NCBI GenBank assembly: GCA_947650365.1
Contig: OX393557.1
Span: 5,953,284 to 6,017,283, forward strand
Direction: 5' to 3'
From: Chamaelirium japonicum
Taxonomy: Eukaryota; Streptophyta; Magnoliopsida; Liliales; Melanthiaceae
Length of the DNA stretch: 64,000 bases
Within the stretch, counting starts at the first letter, position 1, and the number at the start of each line of letters is the position of its first letter. This document shows positions 14,043 to 24,429 of the stretch, piece after piece. Under the pieces are notes generated by a model that saw only the letters and a program-made list of their open reading frames with translations, was not told the DNA's origin and ran no database searches. Position numbers and translations under genes: made by a program.

Positions 14043-14401
14043 TACCCTGCAAGAAATGACATTACCAATACCTGGTCTGATGCCAGCTTTGAGTCTGATA
14101 GAACCTGTTGGCTCCTTTGACTTCAGTCAACTCGTATTCAAGCCAAAAGGGAGTTGGGGGTAAAACACCACCAAGTTGCTGTTCAAAGCCGGCTACAACA
14201 AAGAAAGCGCAATACATATGGGCACACTTTCTCCAGCTGCGATACCGCATGGGATGACCAAAACTCAAGCTCGTCTTTTTCAAAGCGGCGAGCAAATTCT
14301 CCCGAATTGGTAAGGCATTGGCTCCAGTCAAACCCCGATGACCGTCAAGATTACAATAAAAAATACCTTCACCTCCAACTACATTGAGATAAAAATGATA
14401 G

Positions 14402-15800
14402 ATGAAGCAGATAAAGGATCATCAGTCTCTGATGCACGCTCCAACTACACCATTCATCCTAATACCAAGTCAGCCAAAAGAAAAGGGTGACAAGCTCGAT
14501 GTTGGGCCATACTCCAAAAGCGAAAGAAAAGTAGTCTACGTTGGTCAAATTCAAAATCTATATCCGTGTTCGAAAGACTTGGGCCAATTAAGCAAGCAAA
14601 GAGAAAGTCAGTGTTCGACCATTTGGGGATGCCAATTAGGGACACCATTTCGATTCCCACCTACCCACCCAAGTCAATGTGTTCGACAAGGTTTTCGAAT
14701 AAAACCTTCTACGAACGGTACATGGTGGTCGTCAATCATATCTCCGTTATTGCAACTGAAAATGATGATTCTTCTACTTCGAACGACGAATTACAAGATA
14801 CCCCGTCGGTCCTCGAAGTAGGGGAGCAGTCCACCATTGATGACTTAAAGGAAATCAACCTGGGCACAGAAAAGGAGTCTCGACCTACATTCATCAGCAC
14901 ACTCTTGACTCCCAAAAAAGAAGCTGCATACATCAAGCTGCTCCGAGAATACAGAGACGTCTTCGTATGGTCCTACAAAGAGATGCCAGGTCTCGATCCT
15001 AAGATCGTAGTATACCAGCTCAGCGTCAAACATAGAGCTAGCACCATCAAGCAAGGACAAAGATACTACCAGCCAAAACTGGGACCTCAGATAAAAATCG
15101 AAGTAAACAAGCTCATCGAAGCCTGCTTCATCCGAGAGGTCAAGTACCAGACTTGGATCTCCAGTGTTGTTCCAGTCAAGAAGAAAAAGGGTCAGATCAG
15201 GGTGTGCGTGGACTTCAGAGACTTGAACAATGTATGCCCCAAGAACGATTTCCCATTGCCAATCATGGAACTAATGGTGGAAGCGATGACAAGCCATAAA
15301 GTGCTAACTTTTATGGACATATCTTCAGGCTACAACCAGATCCGGATGGTGCCAAAGACAAGGAGCTCACAGCATTCCGCACACCAAAGGGGATCTATTG
15401 CAACAAAGTCATGTCATTTGGCTTGAAAAATACAGGAGCCACCTACTAACAAGCCATGCAGAGAATCTTCAACGATATTCTTCATCAAGACGTGGAATGC
15501 TACGTCGACGACCTTATCGTAAAGTCCAAGAAGAAGTTAACATATCTTCAAGACCTCAAGCTGATCTTCAAACGACTTTGAAGGTACCAACTTCGCATGA
15601 ACCCACTCAATTGCGCATTCGGAGTCTCCTTGGGCAAATTCCTCAGCTTCGTGGTGCGACATCGAGGCATTGAGATAGATCAATCCAAAATTGATGCTAT
15701 CCTCAATATGCCTACACCAAAGATTGTGTGAGATCTCAGAGGTCTCCAAGGTCACCTGGTGTATATCAAAAGATTTATCGCCAACCTAACTAGAAAATAA
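14402..15800 (+). pseudogene. Reverse transcriptase region of the outer Gypsy element (fossil)
   Basis: The frame around 14566-15426 reads clear Ty3/Gypsy reverse transcriptase wording: DVFVWSYKEMPGLDP upstream of the domain, then RVCVDFRDLN, FPLPIMELMV and MDISSGYNQIRM. A YVDDLI active-site-type motif follows near 15500. The wording is closest in my memory to the non-chromoviral Tat lineage. The region is broken and no intact polyprotein remains. Confidence 0.88.
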
Positions 15801-16800
15801 TGCCCCTATAGTCGCCTCATAAAGAAAGAAGCGCCATTTGAGTAGGAAAAAGCTTGCCAAGAAGCCCTCAAAAACATAAGAGACTATCTGCTAAAGCCGC
15901 CAGTTCTATCAGCACCAATTCAAGAAAAGCCACTGATCCTCTACATTAACACCCAGGAGCAATCCTTGGGGGCACTCCTAGCTTAAGAATACGATCTAGG
16001 TAAGGAGATATCATGCTACTACTTGAGTCGCACCCTCGTCAGCACGGAGCTAAACTACTCCCCGATTAAGAAAGTTTGTATGGTGCTCATCTTTGCTACG
16101 AAGAAGCTGCGGCACTATATACTGGCTCACGTCATCAAGCTCATTTCGAAGGCTGTCCCTCTCAAGTACATAATGTCAAGACCGGTGCTCTCTGGACGTT
16201 TAGCCAAATAAGTGTTGCTTCTCATCGAGTTCGACATCACCTTCGTTCCACAGAAGGTAGTCAAGGGGCAAGCTCTCATGGATTTCCTGGCAGAATATCC
16301 TCTCCTAACATAATGAGAACTATCAGAAGAACTCCCACATAAGGAAGTGTTCTCCATTGACATCACTCCCTCTTGGAAGATGTTCTTCGACAGTGCAGCA
16401 AGGCAAGACATGACAGGGGCAGGAGTAGTTTTTGTCACCTCGAATAATAAGATACTCACATTCTCATTCATGCTATCAAACCATGCTCCAACAACGTGGC
16501 AGAATATCAAGCGCTGCTTATTGGCCTCAAACTCGCCAACGACATAAAGCTTCAAGGACTCGAGATCTTCGGCGACTCCCAGCTCGTCATCCAGCAAGTC
16601 TTGGGGGCATACGAAGTCAACAAGGAAGACCTCGTGCCACTGCACACACGAGCTCTGGAACTCCTCAACACAATCGAGGCCACTTCTATTCAGCATGTCT
16701 CTAAGAATCTCAACAGTAGGCTGACGCACTTGCAAATTTGGCGGCTACACTCCCGTTTCCATAAAAATGACAGCTCGTCGTCCCTATTTGCAAAATGATA
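15800..16800 (+). pseudogene. RNase H region of the outer Gypsy element (fossil)
   Basis: Downstream of reverse transcriptase, a connection segment near 15880-16210 leads into an RNase H-type domain. One part reads MFFDSAARQDMTGAGVVF near 16380-16435 and another AEYQALLIGLKLAND, then FGDSQLVIQQV, near 16497-16610. Both are typical of plant Gypsy RNase H. The region is broken. I could not decide whether a second archaeal-type RNase H, as in Tat elements, is present. Confidence 0.75.
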
Positions 16801-16999
16801 GTGATCACTAAGGAAGATATCCCTGCTGGGATTCGAGGTCAAGTCAATACAGAGCACGTCCTCGTAACCGAGGAATAAGATTGGAGACAACCTTTTGTGG
16901 ACTATTTTATCTATGGAAGGATCCCTAATAACCCAAAGCACAAGATGGATGTTCGCTGGCGATCTCTGAAATTCTTCCATTTCAACAACGAGTTTTACC

Positions 17000-17692
17000 G
17001 TCGAAGCTATGACGGTACGCTCTCAAGGTGTCTTGCAAAAGAAGTAGCAGAAGTGGCGCTGTAAGAAGTCCACGCTGGAATTTACGGCACACACCAGTCC
17101 GGTTTAAAGCTCCACTTTCGCATCAAGAGGATGGGGTACTACTGGCCCACGATGATCAAGGATTGCTTGGAATTCGCCAAGAAGTGTCAAGCTTGTCAGC
17201 TCCACGGTGACTACATCCGGCAGCCACTAGAATCCTTGCATCTGACGATTGCATCATGGCCCTTCAACGGATTAGGACTTGACATCATGGGGCCTTTGCC
17301 CTAGTTATCCAAACATCATCTATATATTTTGGCTGCAACAGATTACTTCTCCAAATGGGCTGAGGCAATACCATTGCGAGAAGTCACAAGGCACTCTGTC
17401 ATCAACTTCATCCAGAATGACATCATCTTCCGATACGGCGTCCCTCGCTACATCGTCACAGACAACGGGAAGCAGTTTAAGAATACTGTTGTCAGCCAGT
17501 TTTGCACCAAGTTTGATATCAAGCAAAGATGCTCAACGATGTACAACGCCCCCACCAATGGTCTGGCAGAAGCCTTCAACAAGAGTCTCTGTAAGCTCTT
17601 AGAGAAAGTCATCTCGAAGTCGAAGAAGGACTAGCACGAACGCATGGGCGAAACATTATGGGCATACCGCACTTCGACATAAGCCACTCCGT
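17000..17692 (+). pseudogene. Integrase region of the outer Gypsy element, left part (fossil)
   Basis: The zinc-binding N-terminal region is visible near 17100-17210 (GYYWPTMIKDCLEFAKKCQA). The catalytic core follows with GLDIMGPLP, AATDYFSKWAEAIPL, FRYGVPRYIVTDNG and GLAEAFNKSL, near 17275-17600. These are the standard DDE-integrase landmarks of Ty3/Gypsy elements. The right end is cut by the nested LTR element at 17693, and integrase wording resumes at 23022. Confidence 0.85.
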
Positions 17693-18574
17693 TGTGGGTG
17701 CAAATTTTGGCAGAAGTTTACCAACTACCGCGGGACCCACCGGCCCTACCTGGTGGGACCACGAAGACTACCACGGGACCCACCGGCCCTGCCTGGTGGG
17801 CCCACGAAGACTACCACGGGACCCACCTGCCCTGCCTGGTGGGACCACGAGGATTACCACGGGACCCACCTGCCCTGCCTGGTGGGACCACGAGGACTAC
17901 CACGGGACCCACCTGCCCTGCCTGGTGGGACCACGAGGACTACCACGGGACCCACCGGCCCTGCCTGGTGGGCCCACGAAGACTACCACGGGACCCACCG
18001 GCCCTGCCTGGTGGGCCCACAAGGACCACCGCGGGACCCATCGGCCCTGTCCGATAGGCCCACGAGCCTGTAGAAACCCCCAGAAGACGGCAGCGGAGCC
18101 CACCAGCTTTACCTGGAGGATCCCCAGATTACACAGCAGAAACCGCCATTCACCCCGGAATTTCTCCCAGAGAAGCCTATAAATAGCAGAGCCTTCGAAT
18201 GTAAAAGGAGGGAATTCTCAGTTCTAAAACCAGAGCTCTGGGATTTCCAACTTCCCATCTACCATCTCTCTTTGATCTTCTCCTCTCCTTCGAAGAGATC
18301 AGAGTGTTTCTAGTGATACTCGGCCTGTCGAGATCACTTCGACATAAGTGTTAGTGAATTCGGGTTGCTCCCTATAGCACGGAGACGTAGGCTTCGGCTG
18401 AACTCCGAGATCACCTTTCGTGTCTACTCTCTGATTGCATATCTCTTTCTATTGACATATCAAAAGGCTTCAACTTCAATCAACAGATCGAACAACGATC
18501 TCCGACGTCAACTTCAACTTCAATTGACTGGTGCTGCGAGAGTCTTCGGGTCGGCACGAAGATTTTCCCCCACA
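17693..18574 (+). repeat. Left LTR of the nested element
   Basis: 882 bp, TGTGGG to CCCACA. It contains eight 43-bp GC-rich units (17732-18075) followed by a TATA box CCTATAAATAGCAG near 18176, so U3 precedes R in plus orientation. The next bases, AGGTTGAGTAGCTCC, do not look like a usual TGG-initial primer-binding site. Confidence 0.93.
17732..18075. repeat. 43-bp GC-rich minisatellite in the nested element's LTR
   Basis: Units start GGGACCCACC at 17732, 17775, 17818, 17861, 17904, 17947, 17990 and 18033, exactly 43 bp apart. Each carries GGGACCCACC and GGTGGGACC (or GGTGGGCCC), which can pair as a stem around CCCTGCC. Because 43 is not a multiple of three, all frames stay open and give spurious ORFs of 106-174 codons. 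The same array is present in the right LTR (about 22174-22517). Confidence 0.93.
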
Positions 18575-20413
18575 AGGTTGAGTAGCTCCATCGCCCACGC
18601 GACTTTCCCTCTCCAAATGGATAGGGGAGGGAGCATCCCGGGGAGGTGAAACTCTTTCTTCTTCCTGTGGTCCGCCTGGTTGGACGAGTCCCGCCACCAT
18701 AGCAGCCACCTCCTCAGCCAGAGACCGAGAGGGGGGTGGGGGTTGCTCAACCTCTATACCCCCGCTCGTTGTCGCTCCTTCGAGACGGGGTACTTCAGGT
18801 GGAATTTGATCGAGGGGTGTGGGGTTGCTTCCAACCCCACCACTCCTCGACAATTTTATCTTGAAGCGCAGCGGCTTCTTCAATTCATCGAACTTGTAGG
18901 TGGGAACCGCCTTTGGGCCATCACCTTCTATGTCGAGAACTTCTTCCATTTGACGGGCTTTAACCTCGTCAATGGGAATAGGAATTGAGTCTTCCCCTGT
19001 TGCACCACCAGTGGGGGTGGGAGGAATTTCTTCCTCACCACCCCCGTTCTCACCATCTCCACCAGAGGGGGTGGAAGACAGATCATTCTCGCCGTCCCCA
19101 TCCTCGTCTTCGTCATTACCACTGTTGTCGTGGCTGACATTCTCAGTTTCTTCGTCTTCCTCGATGCTCCCCTTCTTTTCTTCTTCTTCTTCATTTTTCT
19201 TCCCTTGGTCTTCATCTTCCTTTTGCTTGATGAGGGTTTTTCGTTTTTTCTTCACTGGGCCTCTTTGGATCACCAGTTTCTCCTCCACGGTAGGCAATCG
19301 GCGCCTTGCAGTATAGATTTTCTTCTCGGCCCGAATCTTTCGGATAATCTTACCCGAATGAGGGTCTTCCTCATAGTCAGAATATAGGACTTCATTGTCC
19401 TCGTATCTATCCTTTGATCGGTGGAGGAGATTGGCCTTGCCATATCTCACTGGGCAGTTGGAGAACTGTTTCCACGACCTGGTTCCACAGGTCAACTCAA
19501 GAAATAAGTTGTCGATTGCTCCAGCCCTCTCGGAAGTCCAGGCAAAGATGCCTCCCTCGCAGTACATCTTCACTGCTTCGTGCACTTCGCCTCGGGGGGT
19601 ATCAGGCACTGAGATGGGTGTCCATGCGCCGGTAACAGAGATGGGCCAATCAGTGTATAATTTGTCCGAAGGGACTGTATCAGTTAGTGGGCACAGCGGA
19701 GATACACCGGTCAAGCTGTAGAACGGACTATCCTTCCTCCAAGACCATCGATAGTGGAAGAAAAAATATCCGAGTTCGATCCGAGCGACTTCACCTTCTG
19801 GAATGCTGGAGTAGCATGCCCTCAAGTCCTCCTGGAAATCTGACTCCACGCGGCAGAATGCGTAGATGATTCTCCAAGCGTTCCCAGTGACCTGCCCCGG
19901 GCAAAGGCCAGAAGTGTTCAATAACCTTGCCGCAAAGGGTGGCAAAGGTAGACGAAGACCGCAGTTGAGTTGGCCGATGGTCACAATAGTTCCCATGACC
20001 TTCTCATTACTAGCAAAGCTGGTGAAGACGGTCTTCTTGTCGATGCCGAATGCAGTCTGAATGCTGGGGAGCGAAGGTTGCACCCTCCCTTCGGTGAAGA
20101 AAGAGAGCAATGTCTGCCACTTCTTCCTCTTTGAATCTGTGAACTCGCCACCAGTATTGTACACGTACTCAGTTTCCTCTGACAGAGACATGAGCGGGCC
20201 CAGAGCAAACTTTACTTTAGGGATATGCTCTGGCCTCGATGGCGCTGAAGCAAACCCCACCCCTTGGTGCCTTTTGCCCAGCTGTCCAAGTTCGGCAAGT
20301 GCGGCCTTGCCCTTGCCTCGACCCTTCGGAGGGGATGGAACCTCAACAATCTCCTTCCCTTTCCTCTTCGAAGGGACCCCGCCAGACTTCTTCGAACTTC
20401 CAGAAGACGCCAT
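18476..20413 (-). CDS. Antisense ORF of the nested LTR element, PF04195-like (putative gypsy-type transposon protein)
   Basis: An uninterrupted 645-codon minus-strand ORF beginning ATG at 20413 (MASSGSSKKSGG). An upstream in-frame extension to 20488 would need TTG as start. Residues about 1-60 are basic and rich in Ser, Gly and Lys (KRKGKE). Residues about 70-330 form a folded-looking part with LRLPLPPFAARLLN and NAWRIIYAFCRV wording, which I associate with the plant 'putative gypsy type transposon' family (PF04195). Residues about 400-480 are very acidic and low-complexity, and the C-terminal part is Pro/Gly-rich. The last 33 codons lie inside the left LTR. In Tat-type elements such ORFs sit antisense between pol and the 3' LTR. 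The biochemical role is unknown. The family call is from memory of motif wording. Confidence 0.72.
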   Translation of the reverse strand: MASSGSSKKSGGVPSKRKGKEIVEVPSPPKGRGKGKAALAELGQLGKRHQGVGFASAPSRPEHIPKVKFALGPLMSLSEETEYVYNTGGEFTDSKRKKWQTLLSFFTEGRVQPSLPSIQTAFGIDKKTVFTSFASNEKVMGTIVTIGQLNCGLRLPLPPFAARLLNTSGLCPGQVTGNAWRIIYAFCRVESDFQEDLRACYSSIPEGEVARIELGYFFFHYRWSWRKDSPFYSLTGVSPLCPLTDTVPSDKLYTDWPISVTGAWTPISVPDTPRGEVHEAVKMYCEGGIFAWTSERAGAIDNLFLELTCGTRSWKQFSNCPVRYGKANLLHRSKDRYEDNEVLYSDYEEDPHSGKIIRKIRAEKKIYTARRRLPTVEEKLVIQRGPVKKKRKTLIKQKEDEDQGKKNEEEEEKKGSIEEDEETENVSHDNSGNDEDEDGDGENDLSSTPSGGDGENGGGEEEIPPTPTGGATGEDSIPIPIDEVKARQMEEVLDIEGDGPKAVPTYKFDELKKPLRFKIKLSRSGGVGSNPTPLDQIPPEVPRLEGATTSGGIEVEQPPPPSRSLAEEVAAMVAGLVQPGGPQEEERVSPPRDAPSPIHLERESRVGDGATQPCGGKSSCRPEDSRSTSQLKLKLTSEIVVRSVD

Positions 20414-20865
20414 CTGATCGATCGAGCAAGAGCAGAAATCGGGAGCAAAAGAGTCTGGACTTCGAAAAATTTTGGAAGCGTGAGGCAAAAATGACAGCCA
20501 GTGGAACTCATATACCTAGGGTAAAACAGGTACGCAAATCGAGAAGACACGTGTCTTTACTGTATCAAATCGCGTGTTTTTGCAGGAACACGTGGCATCC
20601 ATCCATAGCAAGCGCAAAATCAGGCGAACCGTCGGACCAGACGAAACGTCGGACCACCGGTCCACGTGAACCAAACGGTCCAAGCGAGCCACCGGTCTGA
20701 GTAAACCGGACCGCCGGTCAAAAGCCTCATTCAAACCAACCAAAGACTCAAAACAGGAAAGATCAAACTCCATCAATGATCAAAACTCTGCCAGAAGATC
20801 GAAGAATGGAACAGTTATGAAACCCTCTCTAAGGGCAGGTTCAAAACTTTCAACTAATCTTTCAA

Positions 20866-21583
20866 ATTTCTACTAGATCTGGCAAAAAACCAAGGTTTTT
20901 TGCCGATCACTCGAACCTTGACCGGATAATTTTTTACCGATCGAACAAACTTGTCCGATCGGCAAAAATCATTTGATCGGTCAAATTTCTACTAGATCTG
21001 GCAAAAAACCAAGGTTTTTTGCCGATCACTCGAACCTTGACCGGATAATTTTTTACCGATCGGACAAACTTGTCCGATCGGCAAAAATCATTTGATCGGT
21101 CAAATTTCTACTAGATCTGGCAAAAAACCAAGGTTTTTTGCCGATCACTCGAACCTTGACCGGATAATTTTTTACCGATCGGACAAACTTGTCCGATCGG
21201 CAAAAATCATTTGATCGGTCAAATTTCTACTAGATCTGGCAAAAAACCAAGGTTTTTTGCCGATCACTCGAACCTTGACCGGATAATTTTTTACCGATCG
21301 GACAAACTTGTCCGATCGGCAAAAATCATTTGATCGGTCAAATTTCTACTAGATCTGGCAAAAAACCAAGGTTTTTTGCCGATCACTCGAACCTTGACCG
21401 GATAATTTTTTACCGATCGGACAAACTTGTCCGATCGGCAAAAATTATTCGATCGGTCAAATTTCTACTAGACCTGGCAAAAAACAAAGGTTTTTTGCCG
21501 ATCACTCGAACCTTGATCGGATAATTTTTTACCGATCAGACAAACTTGTCCGATCAGCAAAAATCATTCGATCGGTCAAATTT
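20866..21583. repeat. 119-bp tandem array with two hairpins per unit
   Basis: CTACTAG recurs at 20870, 20989, 21108, 21227, 21346 and 21465, exactly 119 bp apart, and the next unit starts near 21584. The first five units are almost identical. Each contains two near-perfect inverted repeats: GGCAAAAAACC-AA-GGTTTTTTGCC, and CCGATCGGACAA with TTGTCCGATCGG separated by two bases. The array lies in the interior of the nested element, upstream of the antisense ORF as read on the minus strand. Confidence 0.95.
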
Positions 21584-22015
21584 CCTACTGGATCGGTCAA
21601 AAAAACCATGTTTTTTGACCGATCACCCTATTCTTGACCGGTTGAATTTTGACCGATCGGTCAAAATTTGACCGATTGGTCAAATATGACCGATCGGTCA
21701 AAAATTAACCGATCGGTCAAAATTCAATCGATCGGTCAAATTCCCTACTGGATCGGTCAAAAAACCATGTTTTTTGACCGATCACCCTATTCTTGACCGG
21801 TTGAATTTTGACCGATCGGTCAAAATTTGACCGATCGGTCAAAAATTAACCGATCGGTCAAATTTCAAACGATCGGTCAAATTTCCTACTGGATCGGTCA
21901 AAAAACCCTGTTTTTTGACCGATCACCCGATTCTTGACCGGTTGAATTTTGACCGATCGGTCAAAATTTGATCGATCGGTCAAAATTGACCGATCAATCA
22001 AAATTGACCAGTCAG
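21584..22015. repeat. Variant array rich in GACCGATCGGTC palindromes
   Basis: This continues the 119-bp array with diverged longer units. The first hairpin becomes GGTCAAAAAA...TTTTTTGACC, and runs of the palindrome GACCGATCGGTC are separated by AAAATT spacers. Three main units start near 21584, 21746 and 21884. Confidence 0.88.
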
Positions 22016-22134
22016 TCCTTTTTTGTGCTAACACTCGACAAGCTTCTTCATGCCTTTTGCGACAGGGGGTTGCTATTTTTTGCACCAAATCCAAGCCAGC
22101 CAGAACGAACTCTAGCTAACTTGGAGGGGGTAAC

Positions 22135-23016
22135 TGTGGGTGCAAATTTTGGCAGAAGTTTACCAACTACCGCGGGACCCACCGGCCCTGCCTGGTGGGA
22201 CCACGAAGACTACCACGGGACCCACCGGCCCTGCCTGGTGGGCCCACGAAGACTACCACGGGACCCACCTGCCCTGCCTGGTGGGACCACGAGGACTACC
22301 ACGGGACCAACCTGCCCTGCCTGGTGGGACCACGAGGACTACCACGGGACCCACCTGCCCTGCCTGGTGGGACCACGAGGACTACCACGGGACCCACCGG
22401 CCCTGCCTGGTGGGCCCACGAAGACTACCACGGGACCCACCGGCCCTGCCTGGTGGGCCCACAAGGACCACCGCGGGACCCATCGGCCCTGTCCGATAGG
22501 CCCACGAGCCTGTAGAAACCCCCAGAAGACGGCAGCGGAGCCCACCAGCTTTACCTGGAGGATCCCCAGATACGACAGCAGAAACCGCCATTCACCCCGG
22601 AATTCCTCCCAGAGAAGCCTATAAATAGCAGAGCCTTCGAATGTAAAAGGATGGAATTCTCAGTTCTAAAACCAGAGCTCTGGGATTTCCAACTTCCCAT
22701 CTACCATCTCTCTTTGATCTTCTCCTCTCTTTCGAAGAGATCAGAGTGTTTCTAGTGATACTCGGCCTGTCGAGATCACTTCGACATAAGTGTTAGTGAA
22801 TTCGGGTTGCTCCCTATAGCACGGAGACGTAGGCTTCGGCTGAACTCCGAGATCACCTTTCGTGTCTACTCTCTGATTGCATATCTCTTTCTATTGACAT
22901 ATCAAAAGGCTTCAACTTCAATCAACAGATCGAACAACGATCTCCGACGTCAACTTCAACTTCAATTGACTGGTGCTGCAAGAGTCTTCGGGTCGGCACG
23001 AAGATTTTCCCCCACA
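22135..23016 (+). repeat. Right LTR of the nested element
   Basis: 882 bp, same ends and same 43-bp array and TATA box (CTATAAATAGCAG near 22619) as the left LTR. It is preceded by the purine tract TTGGAGGGGG. TSD copy TCCGT follows at 23017. No length difference from the left LTR was found. Confidence 0.93.
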
Positions 23017-23400
23017 TCCGTACTCCCTCATCTATGGGGTAGAAGCCATTCTTCCACTCGAACTCCAGATCCCATCACTCAGGATAGTGATCCAAGAATG
23101 CCTCGCTAGCGATGATCAAGCTAGGTTGACTCGCGCCTTCAACAAGACGATTCATCCTCGATCCTTCCAAGCAGGCCTTCCAAGCAGGAGAGCTGGTGCT
23201 GGCAGTCAAGCGCCCCATCATTCTCTCACACCGAGGAGAAAAGAAGTTTGACACCAAGTGGGACAAACCGCACGCCATCAAAGAAGTCTACTCCAGCGAT
23301 CGTACCTCCTCACAACACCAAAAGGGCTCACACTCGGCCCTATCAACGGCAAGTACCTCAAAAGGTACTTTACCTAAAGCAAGGTCACACTTCAAAAAAA
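23017..23400 (+). pseudogene. Integrase region of the outer Gypsy element, right part (fossil)
   Basis: After the nested element the outer integrase resumes with YSLIYGVEAILPLELQIPSL near 23025-23085. A FDTKWDKPHAIKEVY-like stretch near 23249-23293 and a final conserved stretch near 23330-23370 end the polyprotein region. The region is broken. It joins the piece ending at 17692 only by position. Confidence 0.8.
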
Positions 23401-24429
23401 AAAACCGAACTACATGTGAGTTGATCCCTCTCAGTAGGGTACGTAGGCAGCCTACAAAGATTCAGTCCAGACAAAAAGAAATACCCCAACATCGTCCCAG
23501 AAAGCCGGCCCAGTGGAAAACGAGTGTAAAACCACAAGTCCAGTCAGCAAACTAAAGATGACAAGAAAGTCAAAATCCTTGAGGCACTGAAGCAGCTTGC
23601 CTCACGTTGTCTACATGTGCTACAACTCCATGGGTTGAAAGGCCATAAACTTCCGGTGCTTCGTCAGCTCTTCCCGCTGCTTCACAAACTCCGCTCCAGA
23701 AATCTTCTCGGTTGCTCGAGCTTTCTCCAAACGAGACTCCAACTTCTGCATCAAAGCATGAGCAACCTCCACTTCCTTCTGTGCCCAAGCTGACCCAGTC
23801 GCAGCAAAAAGGTGTGCATCTACTCCACAAATAATCGTCCACTTTGAAATCCGCTAGGCTCGTGCAAGAGCTCGGCCCCATCCAAAGGTCACCAGTCCCT
23901 TAAAGACAAAGACCCAAAGGACTGGAACCATCACTGAAGTCAATAGCAGCGACCCAAAAAATGACAGATGCATTAGCGACAATTGTATCCTTCGCAACCT
24001 CCACAAAGCAAAAAAAAAAGGGGGCCGTTGGAGTTGTCACCAAGGTCAAAATCGATAAGCAGAAGACGACTAGAGTGTCTGCTCCCCGTCAACGCTCACG
24101 GCCTTGTCTTCCTCCTCGTTGAAATCCAGATCGTCCATCTCGATGTTCTTCAAGCCAGCATCGCCACCAAAAAAGTTCTCTATAGGCTTCCAACAATCTA
24201 TAGTCGTTTAAAGGAACATCCATCCCTTCTTGCTCGGCATGCCCGGACGCAACCTCGCCAGTCGGAAGATGCACATGAAAGGGAGGCGAAGATATTTGTT
24301 CTCACGATAAAGCCCCTCTTCGATCCAGCCAGCCTCCGGAAAACTCTCGAAAGGGTGAGTCTTAAAAGAAGATGAAGGAATCAAGTTTGATCCAGAACCA
24401 AGTCAAGACAAGAAAAGAGTCAAGTTCAG

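Larger units (their letters stand above)
17693..23016. mobile_element. Young nested LTR element with only an antisense ORF
   Basis: A 5324-bp element bounded by two 882-bp LTRs (17693-18574 and 22135-23016) with ends TGTGGG/CCCACA and a perfect 5-bp TSD TCCGT (17688-17692, 23017-23021). It sits in the integrase region of the outer element. By eye the LTRs differ at about nine or ten sites, near 1 percent. At a commonly used plant rate of about 1.3e-8 per site per year that is well under a million years. The interior holds no gag or pol. It has one long minus-strand ORF, a 119-bp tandem array and a variant array. A purine tract (GGAGGGGGTAAC) lies just before the right LTR. It is non-autonomous. 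Confidence 0.92.

Noticed and set aside
17658-18182. ORFs of 174, 121 and 106 codons with Gly/Pro/Thr-rich repeats (and their twins at 21968-22624)
   Set aside because: They are translations of the 43-bp LTR minisatellite in three frames; a 43-bp period keeps every frame open without coding meaning.
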